Positions 52,918 to 62,573 of a stretch of 64,000 nt of DNA are shown here, piece by piece. Each line of letters begins with the position of its first letter. The stretch's first letter is position 1. The notes beneath the pieces are model-generated. The model searched no databases and was not told the origin of the DNA. It saw only the letters and a program-made list of their open reading frames with translations. Location: positions 4,852,001 to 4,916,000 of the forward strand of contig NZ_LT960614.1 of NCBI RefSeq assembly GCF_900231165.1, in the 5' to 3' direction. This DNA comes from Hartmannibacter diazotrophicus. Its GTDB lineage: Bacteria; Pseudomonadota; Alphaproteobacteria; Rhizobiales; Pleomorphomonadaceae. A program made the translations under genes and the position numbers.

Positions 52918-54117
52918 TCAGTCTGTCACCACCTCGGGCAACCGCGTCGCCGGCGGCGTGTTGCGGCTGCGGCCAGTGCGCACGATGCCGTCGATGATCG
53001 TCATGCCGATGCCGGGCAGGTCGCCGAGCTGGATCGAATCCAGGAAATCCTTGCCGGCGGAGTGTTGTGCCCGGTCCATCAAGACAAAGTCAGCGGCGCG
53101 TCCGACCTCGATGAGGCCGCAGTCGAGCGCCCGCATCCGCGCTGTGTTGCCGGTGGCGAAACAGAAGGCGATTTCGGCTGGCACATCGCCGAGCGAGGAG
53201 AGCATCGAGACCATGCGGATGATGCCGAGCGGCTGCACGCCCGAGCCCGCCGGCCCGTCGGTGCCGAGAATGACGCGCTCCAACTCGCCAAGCTCGCGGG
53301 CGGTCCTCAGCGTATAGAGTGCCGCGCGTTCGTTGCCGTTGTGGACGAGTTCGAGGCCGCGCTTGCAGCCCTCGCAGATGCAGCGGATTTCCGCGTCCGG
53401 CAGGGCCGTATGCCCACCGTTGATATGGCCGACGACATCGGTGTCCGCCTCAAGCACCACATCGGCGCCGATGAGCCCGGAGCCCGGGATCGATGGCCCG
53501 CCGGTATGGATCGTCGACTGCATGCCGTATTTGCGCGCCCAGGCGACCATCTGACGGGCATTGGCCCCATCCTTGACCCCGCCGAGGCCGACCTCGCCGA
53601 GCAGCGTCACGCCGGCCTCGGCCATGTCCTTGAAGTCTTCCTCCACCATGCCCGGCTCGATCACCGGCGCGCCAGCATGGAGCTTGACGCCGCCGAAGCG
53701 GAAATTGTGGAAGGTCCGCTGGGCCGTGATCGCATGCGCCTTGAGCCCGACGATGTCGCGCGGACGGCCCGGCTGATGCACCTCGCCGGCCGAGATCATT
53801 GTCGTCACGCCGCCGTTGAGGGAGGAATCGATCCAGCCGAGTTGGTTCTGGCGCGGCGTCCAGTCGCCGGCGACCGGATGGACGTGGCTGTCGATGAGGC
53901 CGGGAGAGAGCACCGAACCGTGGGCGTTGACGAGGGTCGTCGCGCCCTCGGTGTCGATGTCCTTTTCCCGCCCGATCGCCGTGATCCGGCCGTTCTCGGC
54001 CACGATCGTGTCGGCATCGAGAATGGGATTTTCCATCGCGCCGCTGAGCAGCAGACCGATGTTGCGGATCACCAGCTTTGTCGGGCCGGTGCCCGTGGCG
54101 GAAGCCTCCTGTGCCAT
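52918..54117 (-). CDS. enamidase-like amidohydrolase
   Basis: 399-residue metal-dependent amidohydrolase resembling enamidase of nicotinate degradation (6-oxo-tetrahydronicotinate hydrolysis). DSHVHPVAGDWTPRQ carries the first His pair, GGVKLHAGAP includes the probable bridging Lys region, TIHTGGPSIPGSGL and GHINGGHTAL the next ligands, and GTDGPAGSGVQPLG the catalytic Asp. No other nicotinate-pathway gene is in the window, so the substrate may be another cyclic amide. AGGGGG lies 6 nt before the ATG at 54117. Followed by an adjoining small gene. Confidence 0.82.
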   Translation of the reverse strand: MAQEASATGTGPTKLVIRNIGLLLSGAMENPILDADTIVAENGRITAIGREKDIDTEGATTLVNAHGSVLSPGLIDSHVHPVAGDWTPRQNQLGWIDSSLNGGVTTMISAGEVHQPGRPRDIVGLKAHAITAQRTFHNFRFGGVKLHAGAPVIEPGMVEEDFKDMAEAGVTLLGEVGLGGVKDGANARQMVAWARKYGMQSTIHTGGPSIPGSGLIGADVVLEADTDVVGHINGGHTALPDAEIRCICEGCKRGLELVHNGNERAALYTLRTARELGELERVILGTDGPAGSGVQPLGIIRMVSMLSSLGDVPAEIAFCFATGNTARMRALDCGLIEVGRAADFVLMDRAQHSAGKDFLDSIQLGDLPGIGMTIIDGIVRTGRSRNTPPATRLPEVVTD

Positions 54118-55690
54118 CGTCGCCCCCTCTTGCCGCATGAGATGTCATCGCGTCGGGAATTGTATGTGTGCGAACGATAGCGCGTCCGGGCGCGCCGTCA
54201 AAACAGAAACGCCGGAGGATTGAGACGAGCGGTCAGACGCGGCAACGGAGGGGAAGGCATCCTTCAGCCGCACGATCGGCCGATCCGCCAAGAAGCAAGA
54301 CTCTGCGGCTGGAGTTCAGCGCCTGGTCGAAAAACGGAGGTTTCGTGATCGTAGGCCGATGGGGCGGGCATTCGGGAACGCGTTCAACCGAAAATCAGAT
54401 ACCCGACACCGGCCCAGAACGCGGCACAGCCGAGGACGGCTCCGAAACGCACCCAGCACACCCAGGTGCACCTGAACACATGCCGCAAGCGCCGAAGGAT
54501 CGCGACCGCCGATCCTGACTTTAAATCCATTGAATTTGCATGCACCGCTCGGACCACTTTCCAGCCCCTTCACTCCCGTCAGCCACCTCTAGCCCCCCGA
54601 GGTATCCGGCTAACGTCCGGGCATCGCCTTGGTTCAGGCAAGCCTCATTTTTTGACAGTTCGTTAACCATAATATTTCCGAAATTCGATTCAAGTACAAG
54701 GAAATTCAACGTGAGCCGGGTGAAGTCGCCGCAATTTCGCCATGCTTCGGTTGAGCTCCTGTGGAAACATCGCAAACATGGGATCTTCGGGGACTCCTCA
54801 AGGCTGATCCAGCGTGGTCGCGACGATGGAGCAAACGATGAATACGCAGGCATGGCGCGCGACGCGCCACTATAGTTTGAAGATCACATGAGAACGGACG
54901 GAGAGCAAAGGGCTTGAGATAATTTTCCTAACAAATACTTCAGAATACGCCTATCATTCGCAAAAATTGCATTTTCATAAAAAAGCCCGTTCTGATGGAT
55001 TTTGCGGGTGTTCGAGGCTGCAGATGGAGCGTCATCGTCGCGGCAGCCGTCGGCTCAAGGCAGCGGCTCGAAGAGGCTGTTGCTCTCAAGGAAGCCCACC
55101 TCATCTTGCGGCACATGTTCTCGGCGGAGCGATGGGTGATGAGCGCGCCGGCCAGGCACCCCGGACCGTCATGGGGCAGATGGCCCTCTTCCTCTTGCCG
55201 CGCAGCCGTCCGGCGAGATCTTCTTGCATATGGACCTGCGGCCTGTCGCAACCGAGTCGACGCGTCCGAACCCACGGAGATTAGGCCGAAGAAGATCGGT
55301 GTCGGGATCCCGGGTGCCGGCAAAATGCAGAAAACCCGCCACCGAGTCTGTCGGGGCGGGTTTTCTTGTCTTGCAGTTCGCGCTGGTGCAAAGACCCGGC
55401 AAACGCCGGAAGACCGATTTTGAGGCTGGCCCGAATGGCGGTCACGCGGCAGCTTTGGGGGATGGTCGCGGAGGCCTCGAGACGGGCGGTTCTTCCCGGC
55501 GCTTAGCCCGGCCTGCAATATGCCGGACAGTGCCAACGAGAAGATGGTCAGGAACTGCGCTCTGTCCCGTCACGACCCATCGGAGGCCCTGCCGGGCCTG
55601 CTGCGGCTTCGCTCGAGATCGGATCAGCACGAAGCAGATGTTCGAGTGGAGGCGGCTGAATGGCGGCACACCCGCCATTCAAATGCCGGT
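54118..55690. other. long non-coding gap
   Basis: About 1.6 kb between the enamidase-like gene and the sugar transferase. Open frames on both strands exist but none shows a recognisable protein pattern or a good ribosome-binding site. GC falls locally (54640-54720 and 54900-54990). It contains a strong hairpin at 55329-55366. Possibly untranslated leader or trailer sequence, decayed genes, or a small RNA. Confidence 0.5.
55329..55366 (-). terminator. intrinsic terminator
   Basis: 12-bp stem, AGAAAACCCGCC (55329-55340) and its complement (55355-55366), with A-run and T-run tails so that it can terminate both strands. It is 325 nt after the sugar transferase stop on the minus strand; on the plus strand no convincing gene precedes it. 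Confidence 0.75.
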
Positions 55691-56359
55691 TCAGTAGCTG
55701 CCTTCGCGGCAGAGCACGACCTTGGCCGTCCGGAACAGGATCTTGATGTCCTGGAGAAGCGACCAGTCGCAGACATAGTCGACATCATACTGAACGCGCT
55801 GCTCGTAGCTGCAGTTGCTACGGCCGCTGACCTGCCACAGGCCGGTGATGCCCGGACGAACCATCTCGTAGAAGCAAAGGTTGGCGCCGTAGCGGGCCAG
55901 TTCGTCCTTCACCACGGGCCGAGGCCCGACGAGGCTCATGTCGCCGCGCAGCACGTTGATGAGCTGGGGCAGTTCATCAAGGCTGGTCTCGCGCAGGATT
56001 CGACCGATCACGGTAATCCGCGGATCGTTGCGCAGCTTCTGCGTCTGGTCCCACTCGGCGCGCGCCGCCGGATCCTCGTCCAGAAGACGGTCGAGGACTT
56101 CCCTGGAATTGGTCACCATGGAGCGGAACTTCAGGCAGCGGAACTTGCGGCCGCCAAGGCCGATCCGTTCATGCCCGAAGAAAATCGGACCCGGATCGGA
56201 AAGCCAAATGATCGCCGCAATTAGAAGACACAAAGGAGAAAAGAAGATGATCAGAGGGATCGTCAGACAGACATCCGCAACCCTTTTCGTCACGCCGCCC
56301 ACCGGGCCGCGCAACACCTGCCCCTGCTCTGATTTTGCAATTGACTGTACGAAGGACAT
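55691..56359 (-). CDS. ExoY-like undecaprenyl-phosphate sugar transferase
   Basis: 222-residue bacterial sugar transferase of the ExoY/WcaJ C-terminal domain type, which places the first sugar-1-phosphate on undecaprenyl phosphate to start an EPS repeat unit. One membrane helix near residues 28-50, then LKFRSMV, ETSLDELPQLINVLRGDMS shortened to ETSLDELPQL, LVGPRPVV and RPGITGLWQVSGRS. The short length without a polytopic N-terminal half matches ExoY. ATG 56359 follows GGGGGTG. It shares the strand with the ExoP-like gene, 1.1 kb apart. Confidence 0.92.
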   Translation of the reverse strand: MSFVQSIAKSEQGQVLRGPVGGVTKRVADVCLTIPLIIFFSPLCLLIAAIIWLSDPGPIFFGHERIGLGGRKFRCLKFRSMVTNSREVLDRLLDEDPAARAEWDQTQKLRNDPRITVIGRILRETSLDELPQLINVLRGDMSLVGPRPVVKDELARYGANLCFYEMVRPGITGLWQVSGRSNCSYEQRVQYDVDYVCDWSLLQDIKILFRTAKVVLCREGSY

Positions 56360-57504
56360 AGTCACCCCCAAGTCCGCAATACGAATAAATACTCTATCGA
56401 GCCCACAAACCGGACATCACCGGTTGCGCACGATGCCAATACTAATTTGCCTCTTAAATTCGGCGTGAACACGCGCACTACTGCCCGAAGTAAACTTCGG
56501 CCCAGCTGTCTCCTACCCGCCTAAAGAGACGACACATGTTGAAAAATCACGTGGAAAAGCCGCCGCGCCCGTCCACTGATCAAAGTCCTGGAACCTGAGT
56601 CATTTCTACCCCCAATAACCCCTGAGAAGTAATAACATTTTATTAACCAACGTTACCACTTACCGCGGAATACCGCACTGCACAACAAGGAAGCGAATCC
56701 CCTGAATGCTGCCCGTATTCCGGAAGCCATCATTCCCAGCACTTGGCCCCGGCCGGGAACGCTGACGGAGGATGAAACGAACCAAGCATCACCAGCATGC
56801 TCCGATCCAGAACGCTCGCATCTTTCGCGCCCAAGACCGGCAGAACTCGCTTGTCCATTTCGAAATACCAGCAAACGCCCCTTCTTAAAAGAGTCTCAAC
56901 AAAAATGATTTATCAATGGTTACCAGAGATTATGAATGCCTTAAATGCACGATGCAAGTGGCAATCGCATCAACTCCCAACCGATAGCCCTCGCAATCGC
57001 CCGCAGATCGGCGAAAGTCCTTTGTCCGGTTAACAACCGTTCCGTAATATTTACTATTTGCTTCCGGGTGTATCCAGCAAGGCACACGGCAGGGGCCTAG
57101 CGACGGGCGCCAAGGCGCTGTCCGGCTCGTGCCGGCAGCCTGTCTTCGGCCAGGTGATTCGCTGTTGGCAGGCCGAGATGCCGTCAGAGGCCTCGGGCAT
57201 CCTTGTCGTCGGCTGGACATCCCTTTCCGGCACGATTCATGGCCGCAGACGGCTCACGTCCGCCAGGGGCAGTGACACGGCAGGTTCAGGCGATAAAAGC
57301 CTCGCTGGACGGGATATTGGCCGCAAACGGCGTCCTGCCGCCAGACGGACGGCAAGCGCCGGATGCAGACAGACGCAAAAGGCCGGCAGCAATCGCGGCG
57401 GCCGGCCCTTGTGGACAATCCTGTGGATGCAACTGTTGTCGATCGGTCCGCTCACACGGACGGGGTCTTCCGGCTGCGCACGCGTTCGCAGCCGGATGCC
57501 CGGA
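56360..57504. other. long non-coding gap in EPS block
   Basis: About 1.1 kb between the ExoY-like and ExoP-like genes, AT-rich from 56380 to 57060. No open frame here has a recognisable product. It should contain the ExoY-like promoter and the ExoP-like terminator (57377-57407). Nothing else identified. Confidence 0.5.
57377..57407 (-). terminator. intrinsic terminator of ExoP-like gene
   Basis: On the minus strand GGCCGGC-N13-GCCGGCC is followed by TTTT. It lies about 100 nt after the ExoP-like stop. Confidence 0.65.
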
Positions 57505-60048
57505 TCATTGATCGACGTAGTAGTTGGTATAGCGCCGCATGTAGCGCTCCTTGTCCTCGATGGACTGGTAGGCCTGACCGCGCTTCGGATCGACCTTGTT
57601 AAGGAGCACGCCGAGGCATTTGGCGGCGATGTCCTTCTCGCCGTTGATGATGCTGCGGACAATGCGCCTTGGCGTCTCGCCCCAGGCAACGACGAAGACG
57701 AACCCGTCGATCTCCGGCTCGATCACACGCACGTCCACCACGGGACCGAGCGGCGACAAGTCGAGGATGACGTAGTCGTAGTTGTCCCTCGCCCAGTTCA
57801 GGATGTCGGTCATCGCCTTGGAAGAGAGCAGCTCGCTCGTATGGAACAGGCGCTTGCGGGCAACGCAGGGCAGCACATGCAGCCCGGTCTTGTCTTCCTC
57901 GTAGATCAGCTCCTGCACCGGGCGCCCTTCGGCGATGGCCTCGACGAGGCCCTCCTCGGCATGGCCGGCCACGGCGCGGGTCAGGCCCGGATTGCGCATG
58001 TCGCAGTCGATCAGCAGCGTCTTCGCCCCGGTCGTGGCGACCAGCGATGCGAAATTCTTCGAAACGACCGTCTTGCCCTCGCCCGGCAGTGCCGAAACGA
58101 CGCCGATCGTCTTGGCCACATGGCTGTGGAAGGCGAGATCGGCGGCGATCTTGATGCTGCGCAGCGTTTCGGTGCTTGCCGCCAGAGGATTCTCGGCCGC
58201 CTGTTCGTAGACCGAGCTGGCCGGCCGCAACAGACGCCGTCCGTCGGTATCCTTCATGCGATTGATCAGCAGGCGGCGACGCTTGACCTTCCACAGCATG
58301 CCGAAGAACTCGGTCCCGAGCTCCGCGCGGATCTGGCTGCCGGTACGGAACACCCGGTCGGCATATTCCCTGTAGCTGGTCACGACCCCGCCGACGAACA
58401 GGCCCAACATCATCGCCGCGGCAAGAACAAGGTTCGGATTGGGTGCGCTCGGCTTCTGGGAGGGAACCGCGCGCGTGATGATCCGCGCTTCCGTGATCGG
58501 GAAGGACTGCTGCTGGATGGTCTCCTGATACCGCTGCAGGAAGGTGGTGTAGATATTGCGGTAGGTCTCCGACTCGCGCTCCAGCTCGCGCAGCTGGACC
58601 TGCGTTTCGTTGGTCGCCGCGTTGAGGTTGACCATGTCCTGCAGGTTCTTTTCCAGCGACTGCTCGTTGGCCTTGGCGATATTGAGGTCGCTGCGGTAGC
58701 TCTCGGCGATCCGGCCGAGTTCCTCGAAGATCAGCCGGCGATAGTCGTCCATCTGCCGGTCCATCGCCTTGGTGGCTTCCGAATCCTCGCCGATGCGCCG
58801 GGCAATGTCCTGGCGGCGGCGGGCGGTATCGAGGAATTTCGTCCGCAGGTCGACGATCACCGGGCTGTCGATGGACTCCGTCACGGCCGCATCCATCGCC
58901 TTCGTGTCGATGATGTCCTTGATCCGGCGATACCTTGCCTCCGACTGTGCGGTGACGGCGCGGGACTTGACCAGTTCGGTGTTGATCTCGCCCAGCTGCT
59001 GTTCGTTCACCAGCACGCCATTGGCGGAGATGAGACCGTGGTCGGCCCGGTATTTCTGCACCGTGTTGTCGGCGGCGATGGAGCGTTCGCGCAGCTCCTT
59101 GATACGGTCCTGCAGCCAGTCGCCGGCACGCTGCGTCGCCTCGTATTTCGACTCCAGCTGGTCGGTCAGATACTGGTCGGCGACGGCATTGGCGACATTG
59201 GCCGCGACGACCGGATCGACGGCCGTGAACGAGATCGTCAGGACATAGGTCCGGCCGATACGCTGCACCTTGATATTGCCGAGCAGCTGCTCGAGCACCA
59301 GGCGCTTGCGCAGGAAATCGGGATCGGCGGTGGCGTCGGCGCCTGCCGCCGGCTGCGCGCCAGCGGTCTGCGCATTGTCTCCGGCCGGTGCCATGGCGGG
59401 GGTGCCCGGTGCAGCCTCGCCCGGCACGCCCTCGGCCGTCGGCGACGATCCGGGGGTAGCGCCGGCGGCCGCGATCTTCGAGGGCATGGCGCCGGCCCCG
59501 TCGGTCGGCGCCGGCTGGCCTGCCGCGGGAGACGCGGCTCCGGCATTGTCTGAAGGTGCGGCATCGCCGGCGGACGCCGAGGACGCGCTGCCGTCGTCCG
59601 ATGCGCCGGAAGACCCGAACACATTGCCCAGAAGCTGGTTGTAGGCACGCGCAAAGAAGCCCGGGCGGTCGCGACTGAAGGCCGGATCATTGATCAGATC
59701 CAGCTTGTCGATCACCTTCAGGATGCTGTTCTCGGAAAGAATGACCTCGACCTGGCTGTCGACCATCGAATCATCGACGACGTCCGTCGCGCCGGCCGTG
59801 TTGTCTTCCATGCCGGCGACGCGGCGCGTGTCGATCAGGAGATAGCTCTCGGAGGTATAGGAAGGCTCGGCAAAATAGAGATAGAGGCCGCCCATCCCGA
59901 CGAAAAATACGACGATGAGTATCAACGCCAGGATTTGCCGGCGGACCGCAGCCCAGATGCGATCAAATAGTTCATCGGTACGAACGGTGTTGTCGATCAG
60001 CCGGAAGCTCTTGCCACTCAGGGGAGACTTGTTCAACTGTCGAAGCAT
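57505..60048 (-). CDS. ExoP/Wzc-like EPS co-polymerase and tyrosine kinase
   Basis: 847-residue inner-membrane polysaccharide co-polymerase with a bacterial tyrosine kinase. Helix 1 near residues 38-58, a long periplasmic coiled-coil Wzz domain, helix 2 near 525-545, then the cytosolic kinase: Walker A SALPGEGKT near 653, Walker A' LLIDCDMRNP and Walker B YVILDLSPLGP. The last 12 residues hold four Tyr, the expected autophosphorylation tail. Residues about 146-242 are an Ala/Gly/Pro/Ser/Asp-rich low-complexity insertion, which I do not recognise in ExoP. It controls EPS length and export with an ExoY-type initiator and Wza-type channel. ATG 60048 has AGGA 7 nt upstream. Confidence 0.92.
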   Translation of the reverse strand: MLRQLNKSPLSGKSFRLIDNTVRTDELFDRIWAAVRRQILALILIVVFFVGMGGLYLYFAEPSYTSESYLLIDTRRVAGMEDNTAGATDVVDDSMVDSQVEVILSENSILKVIDKLDLINDPAFSRDRPGFFARAYNQLLGNVFGSSGASDDGSASSASAGDAAPSDNAGAASPAAGQPAPTDGAGAMPSKIAAAGATPGSSPTAEGVPGEAAPGTPAMAPAGDNAQTAGAQPAAGADATADPDFLRKRLVLEQLLGNIKVQRIGRTYVLTISFTAVDPVVAANVANAVADQYLTDQLESKYEATQRAGDWLQDRIKELRERSIAADNTVQKYRADHGLISANGVLVNEQQLGEINTELVKSRAVTAQSEARYRRIKDIIDTKAMDAAVTESIDSPVIVDLRTKFLDTARRRQDIARRIGEDSEATKAMDRQMDDYRRLIFEELGRIAESYRSDLNIAKANEQSLEKNLQDMVNLNAATNETQVQLRELERESETYRNIYTTFLQRYQETIQQQSFPITEARIITRAVPSQKPSAPNPNLVLAAAMMLGLFVGGVVTSYREYADRVFRTGSQIRAELGTEFFGMLWKVKRRRLLINRMKDTDGRRLLRPASSVYEQAAENPLAASTETLRSIKIAADLAFHSHVAKTIGVVSALPGEGKTVVSKNFASLVATTGAKTLLIDCDMRNPGLTRAVAGHAEEGLVEAIAEGRPVQELIYEEDKTGLHVLPCVARKRLFHTSELLSSKAMTDILNWARDNYDYVILDLSPLGPVVDVRVIEPEIDGFVFVVAWGETPRRIVRSIINGEKDIAAKCLGVLLNKVDPKRGQAYQSIEDKERYMRRYTNYYVDQ

Positions 60049-60949
60049 CAATTCTTCCTATCTTCCGCGCGGTTCGCTGAACTTGACCGAGACGCCCCAG
60101 TACAAGAGCGCATTACTACAAAATATGATGACTCAAGGTTAAAACCGCGAGCCCGCGCTCCGCGGAGCGCAGAATACCACACTTTCAAGTGATGGAAATC
60201 GAGAGGCAATCGGTAACATGTCGCTCACGGCAAATTGAACCACTTACCCACCAAGTATTTGAACGGCATTGCCTCTTTGCCGCTCCTCAACACGCTGGCA
60301 ACTGAAATCTACAAAAAATCCGGCGCATTTTGGCGCCAGTACAAACGATCGGAACGTCGGTAATTCCCCGAGTGCCCACGGATCCGCCACTATCCGCGAC
60401 GCTCGAATCTTCAACGTGCCCTCAAAAAATCATAATAGCTTCGAAATGCAGGCCACAAAACTGAATTCATCACATGGCGCCCCGACATTTTGCACATGCG
60501 GCATGAGAAATTCAACCACCGGTCGACAAAATCGATCGCTCAACCCAAATTTGCCGCCTTGATCGCGCCAAGGCCGCGGCGGGTGAATCGACAGAGATCG
60601 CTCCGGCAGACGAGTTCCGCGCGAAACGGCCCGAATTCGGACCGTGGCTCGATCGCATGGCATCCCGAAGAGGCCCGTTTCCAACCATTATACGGATGGA
60701 GCCGGCGAAGGGCTACGGCGGCCTTCCAGACTTTGGGTTCTTGGCTAACGACGACGCCCGTTCCGTTAACGCTGCACCGCACCATCGAAGACTGTTGCGG
60801 GATGCGGGTCCGGATAGCTCGAAGCGGCGCCGCTGCCCTGGAACCGGGAACGGGAAAGACGACCACACCAGCGTCCGGCAACGATATGGGAGTTCAGTCG
60901 GGCACAGCCTCACGTGCGGGCTGCGACGGAAGGCATTTCCGGAAAATGA
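60049..60949. other. non-coding gap upstream of ExoP-like gene
   Basis: About 900 bp with no convincing gene; frames present lack ribosome-binding sites or family patterns. Contains the ExoP-like promoter region and the palindrome at 60155-60170. Confidence 0.45.
60155..60170. promoter_or_regulatory. 16-bp perfect palindrome GCGCTCCGCGGAGCGC
   Basis: Perfectly symmetrical GC-rich site 107 nt upstream of the ExoP-like ATG, in otherwise AT-rich DNA. A candidate operator; the binding protein is unknown. Confidence 0.4.
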
Positions 60950-61123
60950 TCAGATAAGGAAATAGACGGCCACGGCGCCCCAGAAAACAAAGCAGAATCC
61001 GATACCTAGCAGACGGATTATTCTCATCCGCCTTGCGCGCAAACGCCGCTTGTCCAGAGCCTGCTCGAAAACGTCATCGACGGCCTCGACAGGAACGTCT
61101 CTCGTCGCTCGCAACGGCGTCAT
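60950..61123 (-). CDS. small single-helix membrane protein
   Basis: 57-residue protein with an Arg-rich segment (KRRLRARRMRIIRLL) followed by one C-terminal membrane helix. GGAG lies 10 nt before the ATG; a GTG at 61132 is too close to that site. Topology predicts a cytosolic N terminus. It lies upstream of the ExoP-like gene on the same strand, 900 nt away. Function unknown; small helix proteins sometimes tune membrane kinases or transporters. Confidence 0.6.
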   Translation of the reverse strand: MTPLRATRDVPVEAVDDVFEQALDKRRLRARRMRIIRLLGIGFCFVFWGAVAVYFLI

Positions 61124-61522
61124 GTTACTCACTCTCCAGTACGCAGCCCGATCGACGACGATCAGGCAGAAAAGACTGCCGGTGACCGGAACTTCGATAC
61201 AATCTTTCAGGCCAAATAATGACGACCGCGATTGAGGAATGCTTAACGCTCAGACGAAAACTGCTTTCGAAAGAATATCTGCCATACTTAAAAACCTTCT
61301 AAAACTGCATCGATTCGGTAAATCATTTGCTAACCATATGAAGGATTCATAAAGATTCGAGCAGGCGGACGGGGAACAACAGTCAATCGAGTTTGACCTT
61401 GAAGTTCCGGCCTAAGCCAATGACATTACTCGCGTCCAGGAAGACCGCGGCGATGCCTTCGCCTGCGCCCGGACGCCCTGTCGCCCTGGGAGCGAGCCAC
61501 GTCGGGAAAGAGGACGGCGCCG
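61124..61522. other. divergent intergenic region
   Basis: About 400 bp, AT-rich at 61230-61370, between the small membrane protein and the DUF1185 gene. It should contain both promoters; I saw no gene, strong hairpin or clear operator. Confidence 0.4.
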
Positions 61523-62107
61523 ATGAGCATGAAGATCCGCAAACTCGTGACCGTGGTCGACGAGATCCTCACCGAAATGGGCCGGGATGTCGTCCCGCCG
61601 GTGCGCCGGGCGGCGGCGATCGCCGTCATCGAGAACCCCTTTGCGGGGGTCTATGTCGAGGATCTGTCGCCGTTGATCGAGATGGGCGCGGAACTCGGCA
61701 GGCTCCTGTCCGAGCGGGCCGTGGCAGCGCTCGGGATCGTCAGCGATGAGGCCCAAGGCTATGGCAAGGCCGCGCTGGTCGGCGAAAACGGCGAGATGGA
61801 GCATGCCGCCGCCCTCCTGCATCCCAAGATGGGCGCCCCGGTGCGCAAGACGCTCGGCAAGGGCGCGGCGCTGATCCCCTCGTCCAAGAAGCGCGGCGGC
61901 ATGGGGGCGGAGCTCGACATTCCGCTTGGCCACAAGGACGCGGCCTATGTCCGCTCGCATTTCGATGGCATGCAGGTCTGCGTCAACGATGCGCCTCGGG
62001 CCAACGAGATCATGGTGGCGATCGCGGTCACGACCGGCGGACGCCCGCTGCCTCGGGTCGGCGGGTTGACGGTAGACGAGATCAAGGGCGAGGACGGATT
62101 GCGGTGA
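61523..62107 (+). CDS. amino acid synthesis family protein (DUF1185)
   Basis: 194-residue protein of the DUF1185/AA_synth family. Conserved blocks visible: MKIRKLVTVVDEI, RRAAAIAVIENPFAG, ALGIVSDEAQGYGKAALVG, G-A-P-V-R-K, KRGGMGAELDIPLGHKDA. The family name implies amino acid metabolism but I know of no established reaction. It overlaps the MarR gene by 4 nt (GTGA), a sign of co-regulation. ATG 61523; a second ATG lies two codons on. Confidence 0.82.
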   Translation: MSMKIRKLVTVVDEILTEMGRDVVPPVRRAAAIAVIENPFAGVYVEDLSPLIEMGAELGRLLSERAVAALGIVSDEAQGYGKAALVGENGEMEHAAALLHPKMGAPVRKTLGKGAALIPSSKKRGGMGAELDIPLGHKDAAYVRSHFDGMQVCVNDAPRANEIMVAIAVTTGGRPLPRVGGLTVDEIKGEDGLR

Positions 62108-62553
62108 AACCGGACAGGCCCTCGGGCGCAACGGCGCAGCAGCGCCCCTATGTCCTCGACGAGCAGGTCGGCTTCGTGCTGCGGCAGGTCAGCCAGCGGC
62201 ATGCGACGATCTTCGCGAACCGCATCGGCTGCGACGTGACGCCGACGCAGTGGGCCGCGCTGTCGAAACTCGCCGAGGTCGGGCCGACGTCGCAGAACCG
62301 GCTCGGCCGGCTGACCGCCATGGACGTGGCAACGATCAAGGGGGTCATAGACCGGCTGATCGCCCGCGGTTTCGTGACGACCGAAACGGATCCCGAGGAC
62401 GCCCGCCGCCGCCTGCTGACGCTGAGCGAGGGCGGCAGGGCGCTGGTCCAAAGCCACATCGCCGATGCCTTCGCGATCAGCGAGGAAACCGTGGCCCCCC
62501 TCGACGAAGCGGACCGGGCCGAGTTCATCCGGCTGCTGGCGAAACTGCGCTAG
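62104..62553 (+). CDS. MarR family regulator
   Basis: 149-residue winged-helix regulator of the MarR type, GTG start inside the DUF1185 stop. The helix-turn-helix is TSQNRLGRLTAMDVATIKGVIDRL shortened to QNRLGRLTAMDVAT, with the wing DPEDARRRLLTLSEGG (D-x-R-x-x x-x-L-T). MarR proteins usually repress their own operon until a phenolic or carboxylic ligand binds. Convergent with the glutaryl-CoA dehydrogenase-like gene. Confidence 0.88.
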   Translation: MKPDRPSGATAQQRPYVLDEQVGFVLRQVSQRHATIFANRIGCDVTPTQWAALSKLAEVGPTSQNRLGRLTAMDVATIKGVIDRLIARGFVTTETDPEDARRRLLTLSEGGRALVQSHIADAFAISEETVAPLDEADRAEFIRLLAKLR

Positions 62554-62573
62554 AATTAGCTCTGCGTTCGCAC

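Noticed and set aside
54650-54681. TTGACA hexamer as a promoter in the 54-55.7 kb gap
   Set aside because: No acceptable -10 sequence at 16-18 bp and no gene downstream.
57058-59553. 831-codon plus-strand open frame across the ExoP-like gene
   Set aside because: Antisense shadow of a well-supported kinase gene; repetitive V-D-G-A-R composition.
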